Below are positions 44,356 to 53,498 of a stretch of DNA of 64,000 nt, piece by piece. Positions within the stretch are counted from its first letter, which is position 1. Every line of letters starts with the position of its first letter. The translations under genes were made by a program, and so were the position numbers. The notes beneath the pieces are model-generated. The model was not told the origin of the DNA. It searched no databases and saw nothing but the letters and a program-made list of their open reading frames with translations. Source of the DNA: Neoroseomonas soli. Its GTDB lineage: Bacteria > Pseudomonadota > Alphaproteobacteria > Acetobacterales > Acetobacteraceae. The stretch lies in the NCBI RefSeq assembly GCF_018129065.1, contig NZ_JAAEDM010000014.1, forward strand, positions 1-64,000, in the 5' to 3' direction.

Positions 44356-45324
44356 ATGATCACCCGCCGCCACCTCGCGGGGCTCGTTGCCCTGCCCGCC
44401 CTCGCCCGCCCGTCCCTCGCGCAGGAACAATGGCCGAGCCGTCCCGTCACGCTGGTGGTGCCCTGGGCCGCGGGCGGTTCGACCGACGCGGTGGCGCGCA
44501 TCCTGGCGCAGCGGCTGTCCCAGGACACCGGCCGCAGCTTCGTGGTGGACAACCGCACCGGCGCCAACGGCACGATCGGCTTCAACAGCGTCGCGCGCGC
44601 GCGGCCGGACGGCGCGACGCTGCTGGTCAGCACCGTCAGCACCTACGCCATGGCGCCCTGGCTCTACCAACTGCCCTACGACAACGAGCGCGACTTCGTC
44701 GGCATCGGGCTGCTCGCCGCCATGCCGATCATCATGGTGGTGAACAAGGATTTCCCGGCGCGCACGCTGGCCGAGTTCGTCGAGATGGCGCGCCGCCCCG
44801 ACCACCGCATCACCTATGCCAATTCGGGCATCGGCTCGTCCACGCATCTCGCCACCGAGCTCTTCCTGCAGGAAGCGCGGCTGACCATCCCCGATGTCGG
44901 CTACCGCGGCGGCGCGCCAGCGGTGCAGGCGGTGATCGCCAACGAGACGCCGATGGTCTTCCAGGCCGCCTCCGGCATCCTGCCGCACATCCAGGCGGGA
45001 ACGCTGCGCGCGCTCGGCGTCACCTCGCGCGAGCGCAGCCCCCTCGTGCCCGAGATCCCGACCTTCGCCGAGCAGGGCTTCCCCGGCGCGGTGGTGGAGG
45101 AGCAGATCGCCCTCCAGGGCCCCGCCGGCCTGCCGCCCGAGATCATCCGCCGCGCCCATGAGGCGGCGCGCGCGGCGATCGAGGCGCAGGACACGCGCCA
45201 GCGCCTGGCGACACTCGCGGTGGTGCCGGCGGTAGGTTCGCCGGACGAGTGGCCCACCTATTTCGCCGCCGAGAACGCCAAGTGGCGGGACGTCATCCGC
45301 GCCCGCAACATCCGCGTGCAGTAG
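44356..45324 (+). CDS. Bug/TctC family tripartite tricarboxylate transporter receptor (orphan)
   Basis: 322 residues. The signal peptide contains TRRHLAGLVALPALARPSLAQ with a twin-arginine; Bug signature RPVTLVVPWAAGGSTDAVAR and NRTGANGTIG follow. No TctA/B genes adjoin it, so this is one of the solitary receptors that are abundant in Acetobacteraceae and Burkholderiales. GGGAGA precedes ATG 44356. A strong hairpin ends the unit 8 bp past the stop. Confidence 0.92.
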   Translation: MITRRHLAGLVALPALARPSLAQEQWPSRPVTLVVPWAAGGSTDAVARILAQRLSQDTGRSFVVDNRTGANGTIGFNSVARARPDGATLLVSTVSTYAMAPWLYQLPYDNERDFVGIGLLAAMPIIMVVNKDFPARTLAEFVEMARRPDHRITYANSGIGSSTHLATELFLQEARLTIPDVGYRGGAPAVQAVIANETPMVFQAASGILPHIQAGTLRALGVTSRERSPLVPEIPTFAEQGFPGAVVEEQIALQGPAGLPPEIIRRAHEAARAAIEAQDTRQRLATLAVVPAVGSPDEWPTYFAAENAKWRDVIRARNIRVQ

Positions 45325-45331
45325 TGTGCGG

Positions 45332-45360
45332 GCCGCCCCGGCGCCCTTGGCCGGGGCGGC
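45332..45360. terminator. GC hairpin between convergent Bug and M20 genes
   Basis: GCCGCCCCGGC (45332-45342) pairs exactly with 45350-45360, an 11-bp stem and 7-nt loop, in a 43-bp gap between two convergent stops. Likely shared terminator; no T-run. Confidence 0.6.
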
Positions 45361-45367
45361 ACGCCGT

Positions 45368-46540
45368 TCAGCCGCGCGGCATTTCCTGTTCCACCAGCCG
45401 GGCGAACAGCGAGGAACCCAGCGGGATCAGGTCGTCGTTGAAATCGAAGCGCGGGTTGTGCAGCGAGACGGAATGCCGCCCGCCGTCGCCCTGGCCGATG
45501 CCGATGAACGCGCCGGGGCGCTTCATCAGCATGTAGGAGAAATCCTCCGCCCCCATGCGCGGCGGCGCTTCGCGGTGGATGCGGGTGTCGCCGAGCACCG
45601 CGGCGGCGGCCTTCTGGGCGCGGCGCGTCTCCTCGGCGTGGTTGATCGTGGGCGGATAGCCGCGGGTGTAGGCGAGTTCCGCGTGCGTGCCATGGGCCTC
45701 GGCGACCGAACGGACGATGGCGCCGAGCCGCGCTTCCACCAGATCCTGCACTGCCGGGCTGAAGGTGCGGACCGTGCCGTTGAGTTCCGCCACCTCCGGG
45801 ATGACGTTGCCGGCGGACCCGGCATGGAACTGGCAGATGCTGATGACCGCGCTGTCCAGCGGGTCCATCGAGCGCGAGACGATCGACTGCGCCGCGACGA
45901 CGATCTGCGCACCGACCAGCACCGGATCGATGCAGGTATGCGGGCGGGAGGCATGGCCGCCCTTGCCATGCACGGTGATGGCGATGCGGTCGGCGGCGGC
46001 GAGCACGGGGCCCGGCGTGATCCGCGCCTCACCGAGCGGCAATTCGGGGTCGTTGTGCAGTGCATAGACCTGGTCGGTCGGGAAGCGTTCGAACAGGCCT
46101 TCCTCCACCATCACGCGGCCGCCGCCGCCGCCTTCCTCCGCGGGCTGGAAGATGAAGTGCACGGTGCCGTCGAAGTTCTTCGTCTCCGCGAGGTAGCGCG
46201 CGGCGCCGAGCAGCATGGTGGTGTGCCCGTCATGGCCGCAGGCATGCATCTGGCCGGACACGGTCGAACGGTGCGGGACGTCGCTGGTTTCCTGCATCGG
46301 CAGGCAGTCCATGTCGGCGCGCAGGCCGATGCTGCGCTTGGAAGTGCCGTTGCGCAGCACACCCACCAGGCCGGTGCCGGCGATGCCGCGATGCACCTCG
46401 ATGCCCCAGGACTGGAGTTGCCGCGCGACCAGGTCGGAGGTGCGGTGTTCCTGGAAGCCGAGTTCCGGATGCGCATGGATGTCGCGCCGGGTGGCGGCGA
46501 GCTCAGGCTGGAATTCGGCGATGCGGTTGATGATCGGCAT
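45368..46540 (-). CDS. M20 family amidohydrolase (hippurate hydrolase-like)
   Basis: 390 residues, M20D metallopeptidase/amidohydrolase. Metal motif HACGHDGHTTMLLGAA, FIFQPAEEGGGGG with the Glu pair, and the dimerisation domain AGSAGNVIPEVAELNGTVRT are present; the AMGAEDFSYML-type PRMGAEDFSYM supplies a further ligand. It removes N-acyl groups from amino acids or hippurate. Upstream lies a class III aminotransferase on the same strand, 109 bp away. Confidence 0.93.
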   Translation of the reverse strand: MPIINRIAEFQPELAATRRDIHAHPELGFQEHRTSDLVARQLQSWGIEVHRGIAGTGLVGVLRNGTSKRSIGLRADMDCLPMQETSDVPHRSTVSGQMHACGHDGHTTMLLGAARYLAETKNFDGTVHFIFQPAEEGGGGGRVMVEEGLFERFPTDQVYALHNDPELPLGEARITPGPVLAAADRIAITVHGKGGHASRPHTCIDPVLVGAQIVVAAQSIVSRSMDPLDSAVISICQFHAGSAGNVIPEVAELNGTVRTFSPAVQDLVEARLGAIVRSVAEAHGTHAELAYTRGYPPTINHAEETRRAQKAAAAVLGDTRIHREAPPRMGAEDFSYMLMKRPGAFIGIGQGDGGRHSVSLHNPRFDFNDDLIPLGSSLFARLVEQEMPRG

Positions 46541-46649
46541 GGCGAGCTTTCCCGTGAGGCACAGGGTTCAGGTGGCGCAGCATGCCGCCCGCGCCGGGGC
46601 AGGAATGCGGCGCGGGCGTATCACGAAGGCGCGTGCGCGGTGACCGCGC

Positions 46650-47981
46650 TCACACTCCCGCCACGGCGGCTTCGACGGCGGCGCCGAAACGATCGACGAT
46701 CATGGCGATGTCGGCCTCGGTGCAGACATACGGCGGGGCAAGGATGACGTGGTCTCCGTGCTTCCCGTCGATCGTGCCCCCCATCGGGTAGCAGGCGAGA
46801 CCGCGCTTGAAGGCTTCCATCTTTACCCGCTCGTTCACCGCCAGCGCCGGGTCGAACACGGCCTTGGAGGCGCGGTCCTTCACCAGTTCCACCGCCCAGA
46901 ACAGGCCGCGGCCGCGGATATCGCCGACATGGGCGTGGTTGCCGAGGCGCTCGACCAGCCCCTGTTCGAGCAGCGCGCCCATGGCCTTGACGTTGTCGAG
47001 CAGGTTCTCGTCGCGGATCGCCTCCTGCACCGCGAGCGCCGCGGCACAGGCGACCGGGTGCGCCTGGTAGGTATGGCCGTGCTTGAAGGTGCCGGAGCCC
47101 TTGGTCAGCGCCTCGATCACCCGGCCATGCACGAGGATGCCGCCGATCGGCTGGTAGCCGCCGCCCAGGCCCTTGGCGATGACCTGGATGTCCGGCGTGA
47201 TGCCTTCCTGTTCCCAGCCGTGCAGCGTGCCGGTGCGGCCCATGCCGGACATCACCTCGTCCAGGATCAGCAGCGCGCCGTGGCGCTCGCACACCGCCTT
47301 CATGGCCGGGAAGTAGCCCGGCAGCGCGGTGGCGCAGCCGAGCGTCGCGCCGACCACCGTCTCGGCGCAGAAGGCGATGACGTTCTGCGGGCCGAGGCGC
47401 TGGAACTCGGCCTCGAGTTCGGCGGCGAGGCGCGCGACGTAGTCGCTGTCGGATTCGCCGTCCCGCCGGTCGCGATACGGGTAGCAGGGCGAGACGTGGC
47501 TGAAGGCGTCCGACAGGATCGGCGCGTAGGGCGCGCGCCGCATGGCATTGCCGCCGGCGGCGAGCGCGCCGAGCGTGTTGCCATGGTAGGACTGCCGCCG
47601 GGCGATGAATTTCGTCCGCTGCGCCTGGCCGGCCTCGATCGCCCATTGCCGCGCGATCTTCAGCGCCGCTTCCATGCCTTCCGAGCCCGATGACACGAAA
47701 TAGGCATGCGTGAGCCCGCCCGGCGCGTGGCCCACCAGCATGTCGGCGAGGCGTTCGGCGCTCTCGGCCGTGAACAGCGCCGTGTGCGCGTAGCAGAGCC
47801 GGTCGATCTGCGCCTTCATCGCCGCGACCACGTGCGGGTGGCCGTGCCCGAGGCATGCGACGGCGGCGCCGCCCGATCCGTCGATCACCTCGTGCCCCGA
47901 AGCGTCGGTCAGCCAGATGCCGCGGCCGGAGGCGGCGATGGGCGGGGCCTCGCGCAGGTTGCGGTGGACGATGTGGGTCAT
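46650..47981 (-). CDS. class III (PLP-dependent) aminotransferase
   Basis: 443 residues, omega-amino-acid/pyruvate type. Blocks: FVSSGSEGMEAALKIARQW, ARRQSYHGNTLGALAAGGNA, LILDEVMSGMGRTGTLHGWE and the PLP lysine in IAKGLGGGYQPIGGIL, followed by GHTYQAHP. The amino donor is not determined. ATG 47981 has AAGGAG 8 nt upstream. It may work with the amidohydrolase in amine or N-acyl amino acid use. Confidence 0.92.
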   Translation of the reverse strand: MTHIVHRNLREAPPIAASGRGIWLTDASGHEVIDGSGGAAVACLGHGHPHVVAAMKAQIDRLCYAHTALFTAESAERLADMLVGHAPGGLTHAYFVSSGSEGMEAALKIARQWAIEAGQAQRTKFIARRQSYHGNTLGALAAGGNAMRRAPYAPILSDAFSHVSPCYPYRDRRDGESDSDYVARLAAELEAEFQRLGPQNVIAFCAETVVGATLGCATALPGYFPAMKAVCERHGALLILDEVMSGMGRTGTLHGWEQEGITPDIQVIAKGLGGGYQPIGGILVHGRVIEALTKGSGTFKHGHTYQAHPVACAAALAVQEAIRDENLLDNVKAMGALLEQGLVERLGNHAHVGDIRGRGLFWAVELVKDRASKAVFDPALAVNERVKMEAFKRGLACYPMGGTIDGKHGDHVILAPPYVCTEADIAMIVDRFGAAVEAAVAGV

Positions 47982-48048
47982 GGACGGGCTCCTTCGCCCC
48001 TTCATCCTGCCGCCTTGGCGCAATTGGGCAATACCCCGGTACCGGTTT

Positions 48049-48112
48049 CCGAAGGCCCTTTGGCCTTTGGTGGGGGTGAGCGCGAGAGGGGCGAGGCCCC
48101 TCTCGCCCGCTA
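48049..48112. repeat. family B intergenic element, copy B1
   Basis: Hairpin CCGAAGGCC/GGCCTTTGG (48049-48057, 48062-48070, one wobble) then GCGAGAGGGGC/GCCCCTCTCGC (48082-48092, 48096-48106). It directly abuts the nucleoside transporter stop codon (48110-48112). Confidence 0.75.
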
Positions 48113-49360
48113 CGGCGCCGTCAGCACCCCGACAACCGCCCCTGTCATGCAGCAGGCGATCGTTCCCGAAATGAGTGCCGGCATCCCGAGCTTCACGATG
48201 TCGGTCCGTCGTTCCGGACACATCGCCGTCATCCCGCCCACCATGATCCCGACCGAGCCGAGGTTGGTGAACCCGCACAGCGCATAGGTCAGGATCAGCC
48301 GAGAGCGTTCCGACAACCCCGCCCCGCCCGAGGCCGCGAGTTCGAGGTAGGAGACGAATTCATTGATGATCATCTTCACCCCGAGGGATGAGGCGACGGT
48401 CGCCGCCTCCGCCACCGGGATCCCCATGGCCCAGGCGACGGGCCAGAGCACCCAGCCGGCGATCCTCTGCAGCGTGAAGCCCGTCAGCGGTTCCAGCGCC
48501 AGGTTCACCAGCGCGACGATCGACACGAAGACGATCAGCGAGGCCATGATGCCGAGCAGCAGGCTCAGCCCGTCCTGCGTGCCCTGGACCAGCGCGTCCA
48601 TGCTGCTGTCGTAGAGCTTCTCGGGGATGCCGTCGCCGCCCTCGGTGGCGATCTCGCCATCCGCGGGCGGCAGCATCAACAGCGCGGCGAGGATGGAGGC
48701 CGGCGCCGCGATCAGGCTCGCCGTCATCAACTGCCCCGCGGCATCCGGCACCACGGGGGAGATGATCAGCGCATAGACCACCAGCGTGTTGCCGCTGATG
48801 GTGGCGAGACCCGCGGTCATCACCACGAACATCTCGGAACGCGTGAGCCGCGCCAGCCAGGCGCGGATCATCAGCGGCGCCTCGACCATGCCGACGAAGA
48901 CATTCGCCGCCACGCTGAAGCCGGTGGCACCGCCGAGGCCGAAGATCCGCTTCAGCACCCCCGCCATGCCGCGCACGACCCAGGGCAGCACGCCCCAATG
49001 ATAAAGCACCGCCGAGAGCGCGCCGACCACGAGCACCAGAGGCAGCGCCTGGAAGAACAGGATGAAGGAGGCGCCGGGCCGCGTCTCCGCGAAGGGCAGC
49101 GGCCCGCCGCCGAGATAGCCGAAGACCAGCGAGGTGCCCGCGCGCGTCGCCGTGGCGAGCGCATCCACCGCGTCGCCGAGCAGGAAGAAGGTCGCGCGCA
49201 CCGGCGGCACGTTGAGCAGCACCGCCGCAAGCACGAGTTGCAACCCGATGCCGGCGACGACCACGCGTGCCCGGACCCCGCGCCGGAAGCCGCCCAGCGC
49301 CCAGGCGAGCGCGGTCAGCAGCAGCAGGCCGACAGCGGACTGGATCTGCAGCACGCTCAC
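48110..49360 (-). CDS. NupC/CNT family concentrative nucleoside transporter
   Basis: 416 residues. Typical CNT blocks: VFVGMVEAPLMIRAWLARLT, FVVMTAGLATISGNTLVVYA (gate motif) and a C-terminal YALCGFTNLGSVGIMVGGMT. Cation-coupled uptake of nucleosides is expected. Start GTG 49360 overlaps the rmuC stop as GTGA, an unusual partnership for a DNA-metabolism gene. The stop abuts repeat B1. Confidence 0.93.
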   Translation of the reverse strand: MSVLQIQSAVGLLLLTALAWALGGFRRGVRARVVVAGIGLQLVLAAVLLNVPPVRATFFLLGDAVDALATATRAGTSLVFGYLGGGPLPFAETRPGASFILFFQALPLVLVVGALSAVLYHWGVLPWVVRGMAGVLKRIFGLGGATGFSVAANVFVGMVEAPLMIRAWLARLTRSEMFVVMTAGLATISGNTLVVYALIISPVVPDAAGQLMTASLIAAPASILAALLMLPPADGEIATEGGDGIPEKLYDSSMDALVQGTQDGLSLLLGIMASLIVFVSIVALVNLALEPLTGFTLQRIAGWVLWPVAWAMGIPVAEAATVASSLGVKMIINEFVSYLELAASGGAGLSERSRLILTYALCGFTNLGSVGIMVGGMTAMCPERRTDIVKLGMPALISGTIACCMTGAVVGVLTAP

Positions 49361-50874
49361 GATTCGTCGCCCTCGCCGGTGAGTTCGGCGGCTTCGATAT
49401 CCAGCAGGGCGGCGGCACGGCTGCCCTCGACCACGTCGATGCTCCGCAGCTTGCGATCCACTGCGCGCGTGCGGACCTGCGCCTTCTCGATCGTATTTCC
49501 CATGGTGCGCACCTGCCGGGCGAGCGCGCGCAGCACCTCGTCCATCTGCCGCATCTCCAGCTTGGTGGCGCCCAGCAATTCGCGGACCGCTTCGGCCTTC
49601 TCATTCAGGGCGATGGTCATGTGACCCATCTGGATGCTCTGCAGCATGGCCGGCAGCACACTGGGGCCCATCATCATGACCCTGTGCTTGCGGTGGATCT
49701 CCTCCACCACGCCCGGAATCCGGGCGATTTCGGCATAGAGGCCCTCCGTCGGCAGGAACAGCACCGCGAATTCCACCGTCAGCGGGGGACGGATGTATTT
49801 TGTCGCGATCTTCTGCGCCTCGGCGCGCACGCGCTGCTCGAGGGCACGGCGCGCGAGGCGCTCACCCTCCGCATCGCCCGCCTCGGACGCGAGCACCAGC
49901 CGGTCCCAGTCCTCGGTCGGGAACTTCGCATCGATGGGGAGGAAGACTTCCCGGCCCGCCTCGCTTGGCATGCGGATGGCGAACTCCACCGCCTCGGCGC
50001 CATCCTCGGACAGCTTCTTGTTGGCCTCATAGGAGCCCACCGGCAGGACGTCCTCGATCAGGCCACGCAGTTGGGCTTCCCCCCAGCCGCCACGCGTCTT
50101 CACATTCGAGAAGAGCCGCTTGATGTCGACGATCTGCGTCGTCACCGCCTGCACGTCGCCCATCGCCTTCTGCACGGCGGTGAACTGGTCGATGACGCGG
50201 GCGAAGCTCTCGGTCATCTGCTTCTCGACGGCGGATTGCAGCTGCTCGTTCACCGTCTTCTGGATCTCGGAGAGCCGTGCCTCGTTGCCCTCGCGCAGCT
50301 CCTTCAGCTTGGCGTCCAGCAGGTCGCGCGCGCGGGCGTTCTCGGCGGCAAGCGTCTCCTGCAGCTTCGCCAGGCCCTCCGCGAAGGCGAGGCGGATCTC
50401 GGCGATGCCCTGCGTCACGTCGCGGCGCAGCAGCGCGGTGTCGTCCTTGTGCTCGGTCAGCGCCTTCACGACGGCGGCGCGCTGCTCGGCCATGGCGTCG
50501 CGCGTCGCCTGCGCGTCCTGCGCCAGCCGTTCCGACAGCAGCGCGGCATCGGCGGCGAGGCGGTCCAGCACCGCCTTCTCCTGCGCGGAAAGACGATCCG
50601 CGATGCGGCCGATCCCGTCCCCCAGCGCCTTGGTCTGGTCCAGCGCGCCGTCCGCCACCCGCGTGCCGATGGCGGCCGCCTCCCGCGCCAGCCCACGCTC
50701 GAATTCGGCAGGCAGGGCGGCGACGCGCTCGCCCTGGCGGTCGAGCACGGATTGCAGGTCGGTCAGCCGTTGCGCCAGCACCGGGTCTGCCGCCGGCCGG
50801 CGCAGCAGCAGCACGAGCAGCAACACCGCCACGAAGGCGAGCCCGCCCAGCATCGCAAGGCTTTCCGTCGGCAT
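49357..50874 (-). CDS. rmuC: DNA recombination protein RmuC
   Basis: 505 residues. N-terminal membrane anchor (LAMLGGLAFVAVLLLVLLLR), long coiled coil from about 35 to 200 rich in Ala/Glu/Gln, then the nuclease-like core with NVKTRGGWGEAQLRGLIEDVL, FLPIDAKFPTEDW and FLPTEGLYAEI. RmuC restrains DNA inversions and is grouped with PD-(D/E)XK-like proteins. ATG 50874 begins the anchor. Translationally coupled to the nucleoside transporter. Confidence 0.94.
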   Translation of the reverse strand: MPTESLAMLGGLAFVAVLLLVLLLRRPAADPVLAQRLTDLQSVLDRQGERVAALPAEFERGLAREAAAIGTRVADGALDQTKALGDGIGRIADRLSAQEKAVLDRLAADAALLSERLAQDAQATRDAMAEQRAAVVKALTEHKDDTALLRRDVTQGIAEIRLAFAEGLAKLQETLAAENARARDLLDAKLKELREGNEARLSEIQKTVNEQLQSAVEKQMTESFARVIDQFTAVQKAMGDVQAVTTQIVDIKRLFSNVKTRGGWGEAQLRGLIEDVLPVGSYEANKKLSEDGAEAVEFAIRMPSEAGREVFLPIDAKFPTEDWDRLVLASEAGDAEGERLARRALEQRVRAEAQKIATKYIRPPLTVEFAVLFLPTEGLYAEIARIPGVVEEIHRKHRVMMMGPSVLPAMLQSIQMGHMTIALNEKAEAVRELLGATKLEMRQMDEVLRALARQVRTMGNTIEKAQVRTRAVDRKLRSIDVVEGSRAAALLDIEAAELTGEGDES

Positions 50875-50944
50875 GAGAGATCCCCCGAATCGAAGCGGGG
50901 AGTCTCGCATCGCGGGCCACGCACTGGCGAGGCCCGCGCGGATC

Positions 50945-51556
50945 TCAGCTCGCGGTAAGGGGCGCCCCTTGAGCCGGCACCAGCACCAGGCGTCCGGTGG
51001 CGACGCCGAAATGCGCGCCGTGCAGGCCGAGGCGTCCGGCCCCAACAGCCTCGGCCACCCAGGGGAAGGTCATCAGGTTGTCGAGCGAAATGCGGACGGC
51101 CTCATGCTCGGCCGCCTCCTGGCGCTGCTCCGGCACGTCGCAGCGCAGCGCCACGGCACGCGCCCGCGCGGCGATGCCGATCCAGCCGGCGACGAAATCC
51201 CGCGCCTCGGGCGGCGTGCCGTCGATCAGCGCGCGGATGCCGCCGCAAAGCGCATGGCCCATCACCACGATGCGCTCGACCCCCAGCACGCGCACGGCGA
51301 ATTCCACCGCGGCACTGGTGCCGTGCAGGTGCGCATCCGGCATGTAGGGGGGCACCAGGTTCGCCACGTTGCGGACGACGAAGAGTTCACCCGGCGCGGC
51401 CGAGAAGATCATCTGCGGGTCAACGCGGCTGTCCGAACAGGCGATGACCATGGTGCGCGGGTGCTGGCCCTGCGCGGCCAGTTGCTCGAAGCGGGCGCGC
51501 TGTTGCGGCCAGGTTTCCCGGCGAAAGCGGCGGTAGCCGGCGATCAGTTCATCCAT
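50945..51556 (-). CDS. beta-type carbonic anhydrase
   Basis: 203 residues, hydration of CO2. Zinc ligands Cys40 (ACSDSRVDP, with the Asp/Arg dyad), His101 and Cys104 ([11 protein letters not shown]) are all present; [13 protein letters not shown] is the usual helix. The C-terminus is in family length. GAGGA precedes ATG 51556 by 7 nt. It stands alone between rmuC and a family B element. Confidence 0.95.
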   Translation of the reverse strand: MDELIAGYRRFRRETWPQQRARFEQLAAQGQHPRTMVIACSDSRVDPQMIFSAAPGELFVVRNVANLVPPYMPDAHLHGTSAAVEFAVRVLGVERIVVMGHALCGGIRALIDGTPPEARDFVAGWIGIAARARAVALRCDVPEQRQEAAEHEAVRISLDNLMTFPWVAEAVGAGRLGLHGAHFGVATGRLVLVPAQGAPLTAS

Positions 51557-51574
51557 CACGCGCGTCCTCTTTCC

Positions 51575-51735
51575 GGAAGGGCGCTGCCCCTTCGGGCCAC
51601 CCCGCCAAAGGCCGAATGGCCTTTGGAAGCCGATACCTGGCGCCCGGGCCGCCCCTGTCCCGCCCCGAAAACAGGGTCCCAAGCGCCTTTCGGCGCTTGG
51701 TGCGTAGGGGACAAGGCCCCCTTCTGCGGCGCCCG
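51575..51735. repeat. family B intergenic element, copy B2 (hairpin array)
   Basis: Three or more hairpins in series: GAAGGGC/GCCCCTTC (51576-51593, bulged), CCAAAGGCC/GGCCTTTGG (51605-51626) and CCAAGCGCC/GGCGCTTGG (51679-51700), plus a weaker pair. It reaches almost to the purH stop (51741). Probable terminator region for purH and a REP-like mobile unit. Confidence 0.7.
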
Positions 51736-51740
51736 GCGCA

Positions 51741-53318
51741 TCAGTGCCTGAAATGCCGCATCCCGGTGAAGACCATCGCGAGCCCTGCCTTGTCGGCCGC
51801 CGCGATCACCTCGGCATCGCGGATCGACCCGCCGGGCTGGATCACCGCCGTGGCGCCGGCCGAAGCCGCGATCTCGAGCCCATCGGCAAAGGGGAAGAAG
51901 GCGTCGGAAGCGACGACCGAACCCTCGGCCAGCGGGCGCTCGAGGCCAGCCGCCTTGGCCGCCGCCTCGGACTTCCAGGCGGCAATGCGGCTGCTCTCGG
52001 CGCGGTTCATCTGGCCGGCGCCGATGCCGGTCGTGGCGAGGCCCTTGGCGTAGACGATCGCATTCGACTTCACATGCTTGCAGACGCGGAAGGCGAAGAG
52101 CAGGTCGGCCATCTCGGCACGCGAGGGCGCGCGCTGGGTGACGACCTTCAGCGTCTCCTGCGTCACCCGCCCCGCATCGCGCGACTGCGCGAGGAAGCCG
52201 CCAGCAACCGACTTGAAGGCGAGGCCCGCCGCCGCCGCATCCGGCAGACCGCCGGTCAGCAGCAGGCGCAGGTTCTTCTTCTTCGCGAAGACGGCCTTTG
52301 CGGCCTCGTCCGCATCCGGGGCGATCACCACCTCGGTGAAGATGGCGGTGATCTTCTCCGCCGCCGCGGCGTCCAGCGTCCGGTTCGCCGCGACGATGCC
52401 GCCGAAGGCCGAGACGGGGTCGCAGAGCAGCGCCGCATCCCAGGCCTTGGAGAGGTCGCCCGCCACCGCGACGCCGCAGGGATTGGCGTGCTTGACGATG
52501 ACGATGGCCGGCTTGTCGAACTCCGCGACGCATTCATAGGCGGCGTCGGTGTCGTTCAGGTTGTTGTAGGACAGTTCCTTGCCCTGCACCTGCGTCGCGG
52601 TGGCGATGCCAGGGCGGTTGCCGCCATCCACGTAGAAGGCCGCCTTCTGGTGCGGGTTCTCGCCATAGCGCAGGCCCTGGCGCAGCACGCCGGGCAGCGA
52701 CAGGCGCGGCGGGAAGTCCTGGCCTTCCTGCTTCGCGAACCAGCCGGAGATGGCCGCGTCATAGGCAGCCGTACGGGCATAGGCCGCGGCGGCGAGGCGG
52801 CGACGGGTGGCGAGGGTGGTGCCCCCCTTGGCCTCGATCTCGGCCTGGATTTCGGCGAAGTGCTGGGGCTCGGTCAGCACCGCGACGCCGGCGTGGTTCT
52901 TGGCCGCGCTGCGGATCATCGCCGGGCCGCCGATGTCGATGTTCTCGATGCAGTCTTCGAAGCCGGCGCCCTTCGCGACCGTCGCCTCGAAGGGGTAGAG
53001 GTTCACCGCCACCAGGTCGATCGGCGCGATGGCGTGCTGTTCCATCTGCGCCAGGTGCTCCGGCAGGTCGCGGCGACCGAGGATGCCGCCATGGACCTGC
53101 GGCACCAGCGTCTTGACCCGCCCGTCCAGGATCTCCGGGAAGCCCGTGTGGTCCGACACGTCCTTCACCGGCACCCCGGCCTCACGCAGCGCCTTGGCGG
53201 TGCCGCCGGTGGACAGGATCTCGACCCCCCGCGCGGCAAGGAATCGGCCGAATTCGATCAAGCCCGTCTTGTCGGAGACGGAAAGAAGGGCGCGGCGGAT
53301 GGGGAGGAGGTCGCTCAT
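51741..53318 (-). CDS. purH: bifunctional AICAR formyltransferase/IMP cyclohydrolase
   Basis: Last two steps of IMP synthesis. 525 residues: N-terminal MGS-like cyclohydrolase domain ([52 protein letters not shown]) and C-terminal transformylase ([25 protein letters not shown] with the catalytic His, [30 protein letters not shown]). The full family length is present. ATG 53318 follows GGAGG. It is set apart from its neighbours by repeats on both sides. Confidence 0.97.
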   Translation of the reverse strand: MSDLLPIRRALLSVSDKTGLIEFGRFLAARGVEILSTGGTAKALREAGVPVKDVSDHTGFPEILDGRVKTLVPQVHGGILGRRDLPEHLAQMEQHAIAPIDLVAVNLYPFEATVAKGAGFEDCIENIDIGGPAMIRSAAKNHAGVAVLTEPQHFAEIQAEIEAKGGTTLATRRRLAAAAYARTAAYDAAISGWFAKQEGQDFPPRLSLPGVLRQGLRYGENPHQKAAFYVDGGNRPGIATATQVQGKELSYNNLNDTDAAYECVAEFDKPAIVIVKHANPCGVAVAGDLSKAWDAALLCDPVSAFGGIVAANRTLDAAAAEKITAIFTEVVIAPDADEAAKAVFAKKKNLRLLLTGGLPDAAAAGLAFKSVAGGFLAQSRDAGRVTQETLKVVTQRAPSRAEMADLLFAFRVCKHVKSNAIVYAKGLATTGIGAGQMNRAESSRIAAWKSEAAAKAAGLERPLAEGSVVASDAFFPFADGLEIAASAGATAVIQPGGSIRDAEVIAAADKAGLAMVFTGMRHFRH

Positions 53319-53357
53319 GGAGCGGGCGCATAAACCCGCGCGGGCCGGGCCGCAACC

Positions 53358-53490
53358 AAGGTCGGGGGAGGATGAACCTCCCCCGAACCCCCTCCCTTCT
53401 TTGCCTTCTGGGCGCCGACCCCCGCTGTCAGTCCCCAAAAGCCAAAGAAGGTTGAGGGGGGTGCGGGGGGAGAAGTTCCCTTCTCCCCCC
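53358..53490 (+). repeat. family A intergenic element, copy A4 (full length)
   Basis: Hairpin TCGGGGGAGG/CCTCCCCCGA (53362-53371, 53377-53386), central stem arms 53388-53412 and 53433-53460, hairpin GGGGGGAGAAG/CTTCTCCCCCC (53465-53475, 53480-53490). It lies between tandem minus-strand genes, 9 bp from the TPR stop and 40 bp upstream of the purH ATG, so it ends one gene and forms the upstream region of the next. Confidence 0.88.
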
Positions 53491-53498
53491 GCCTTCCC

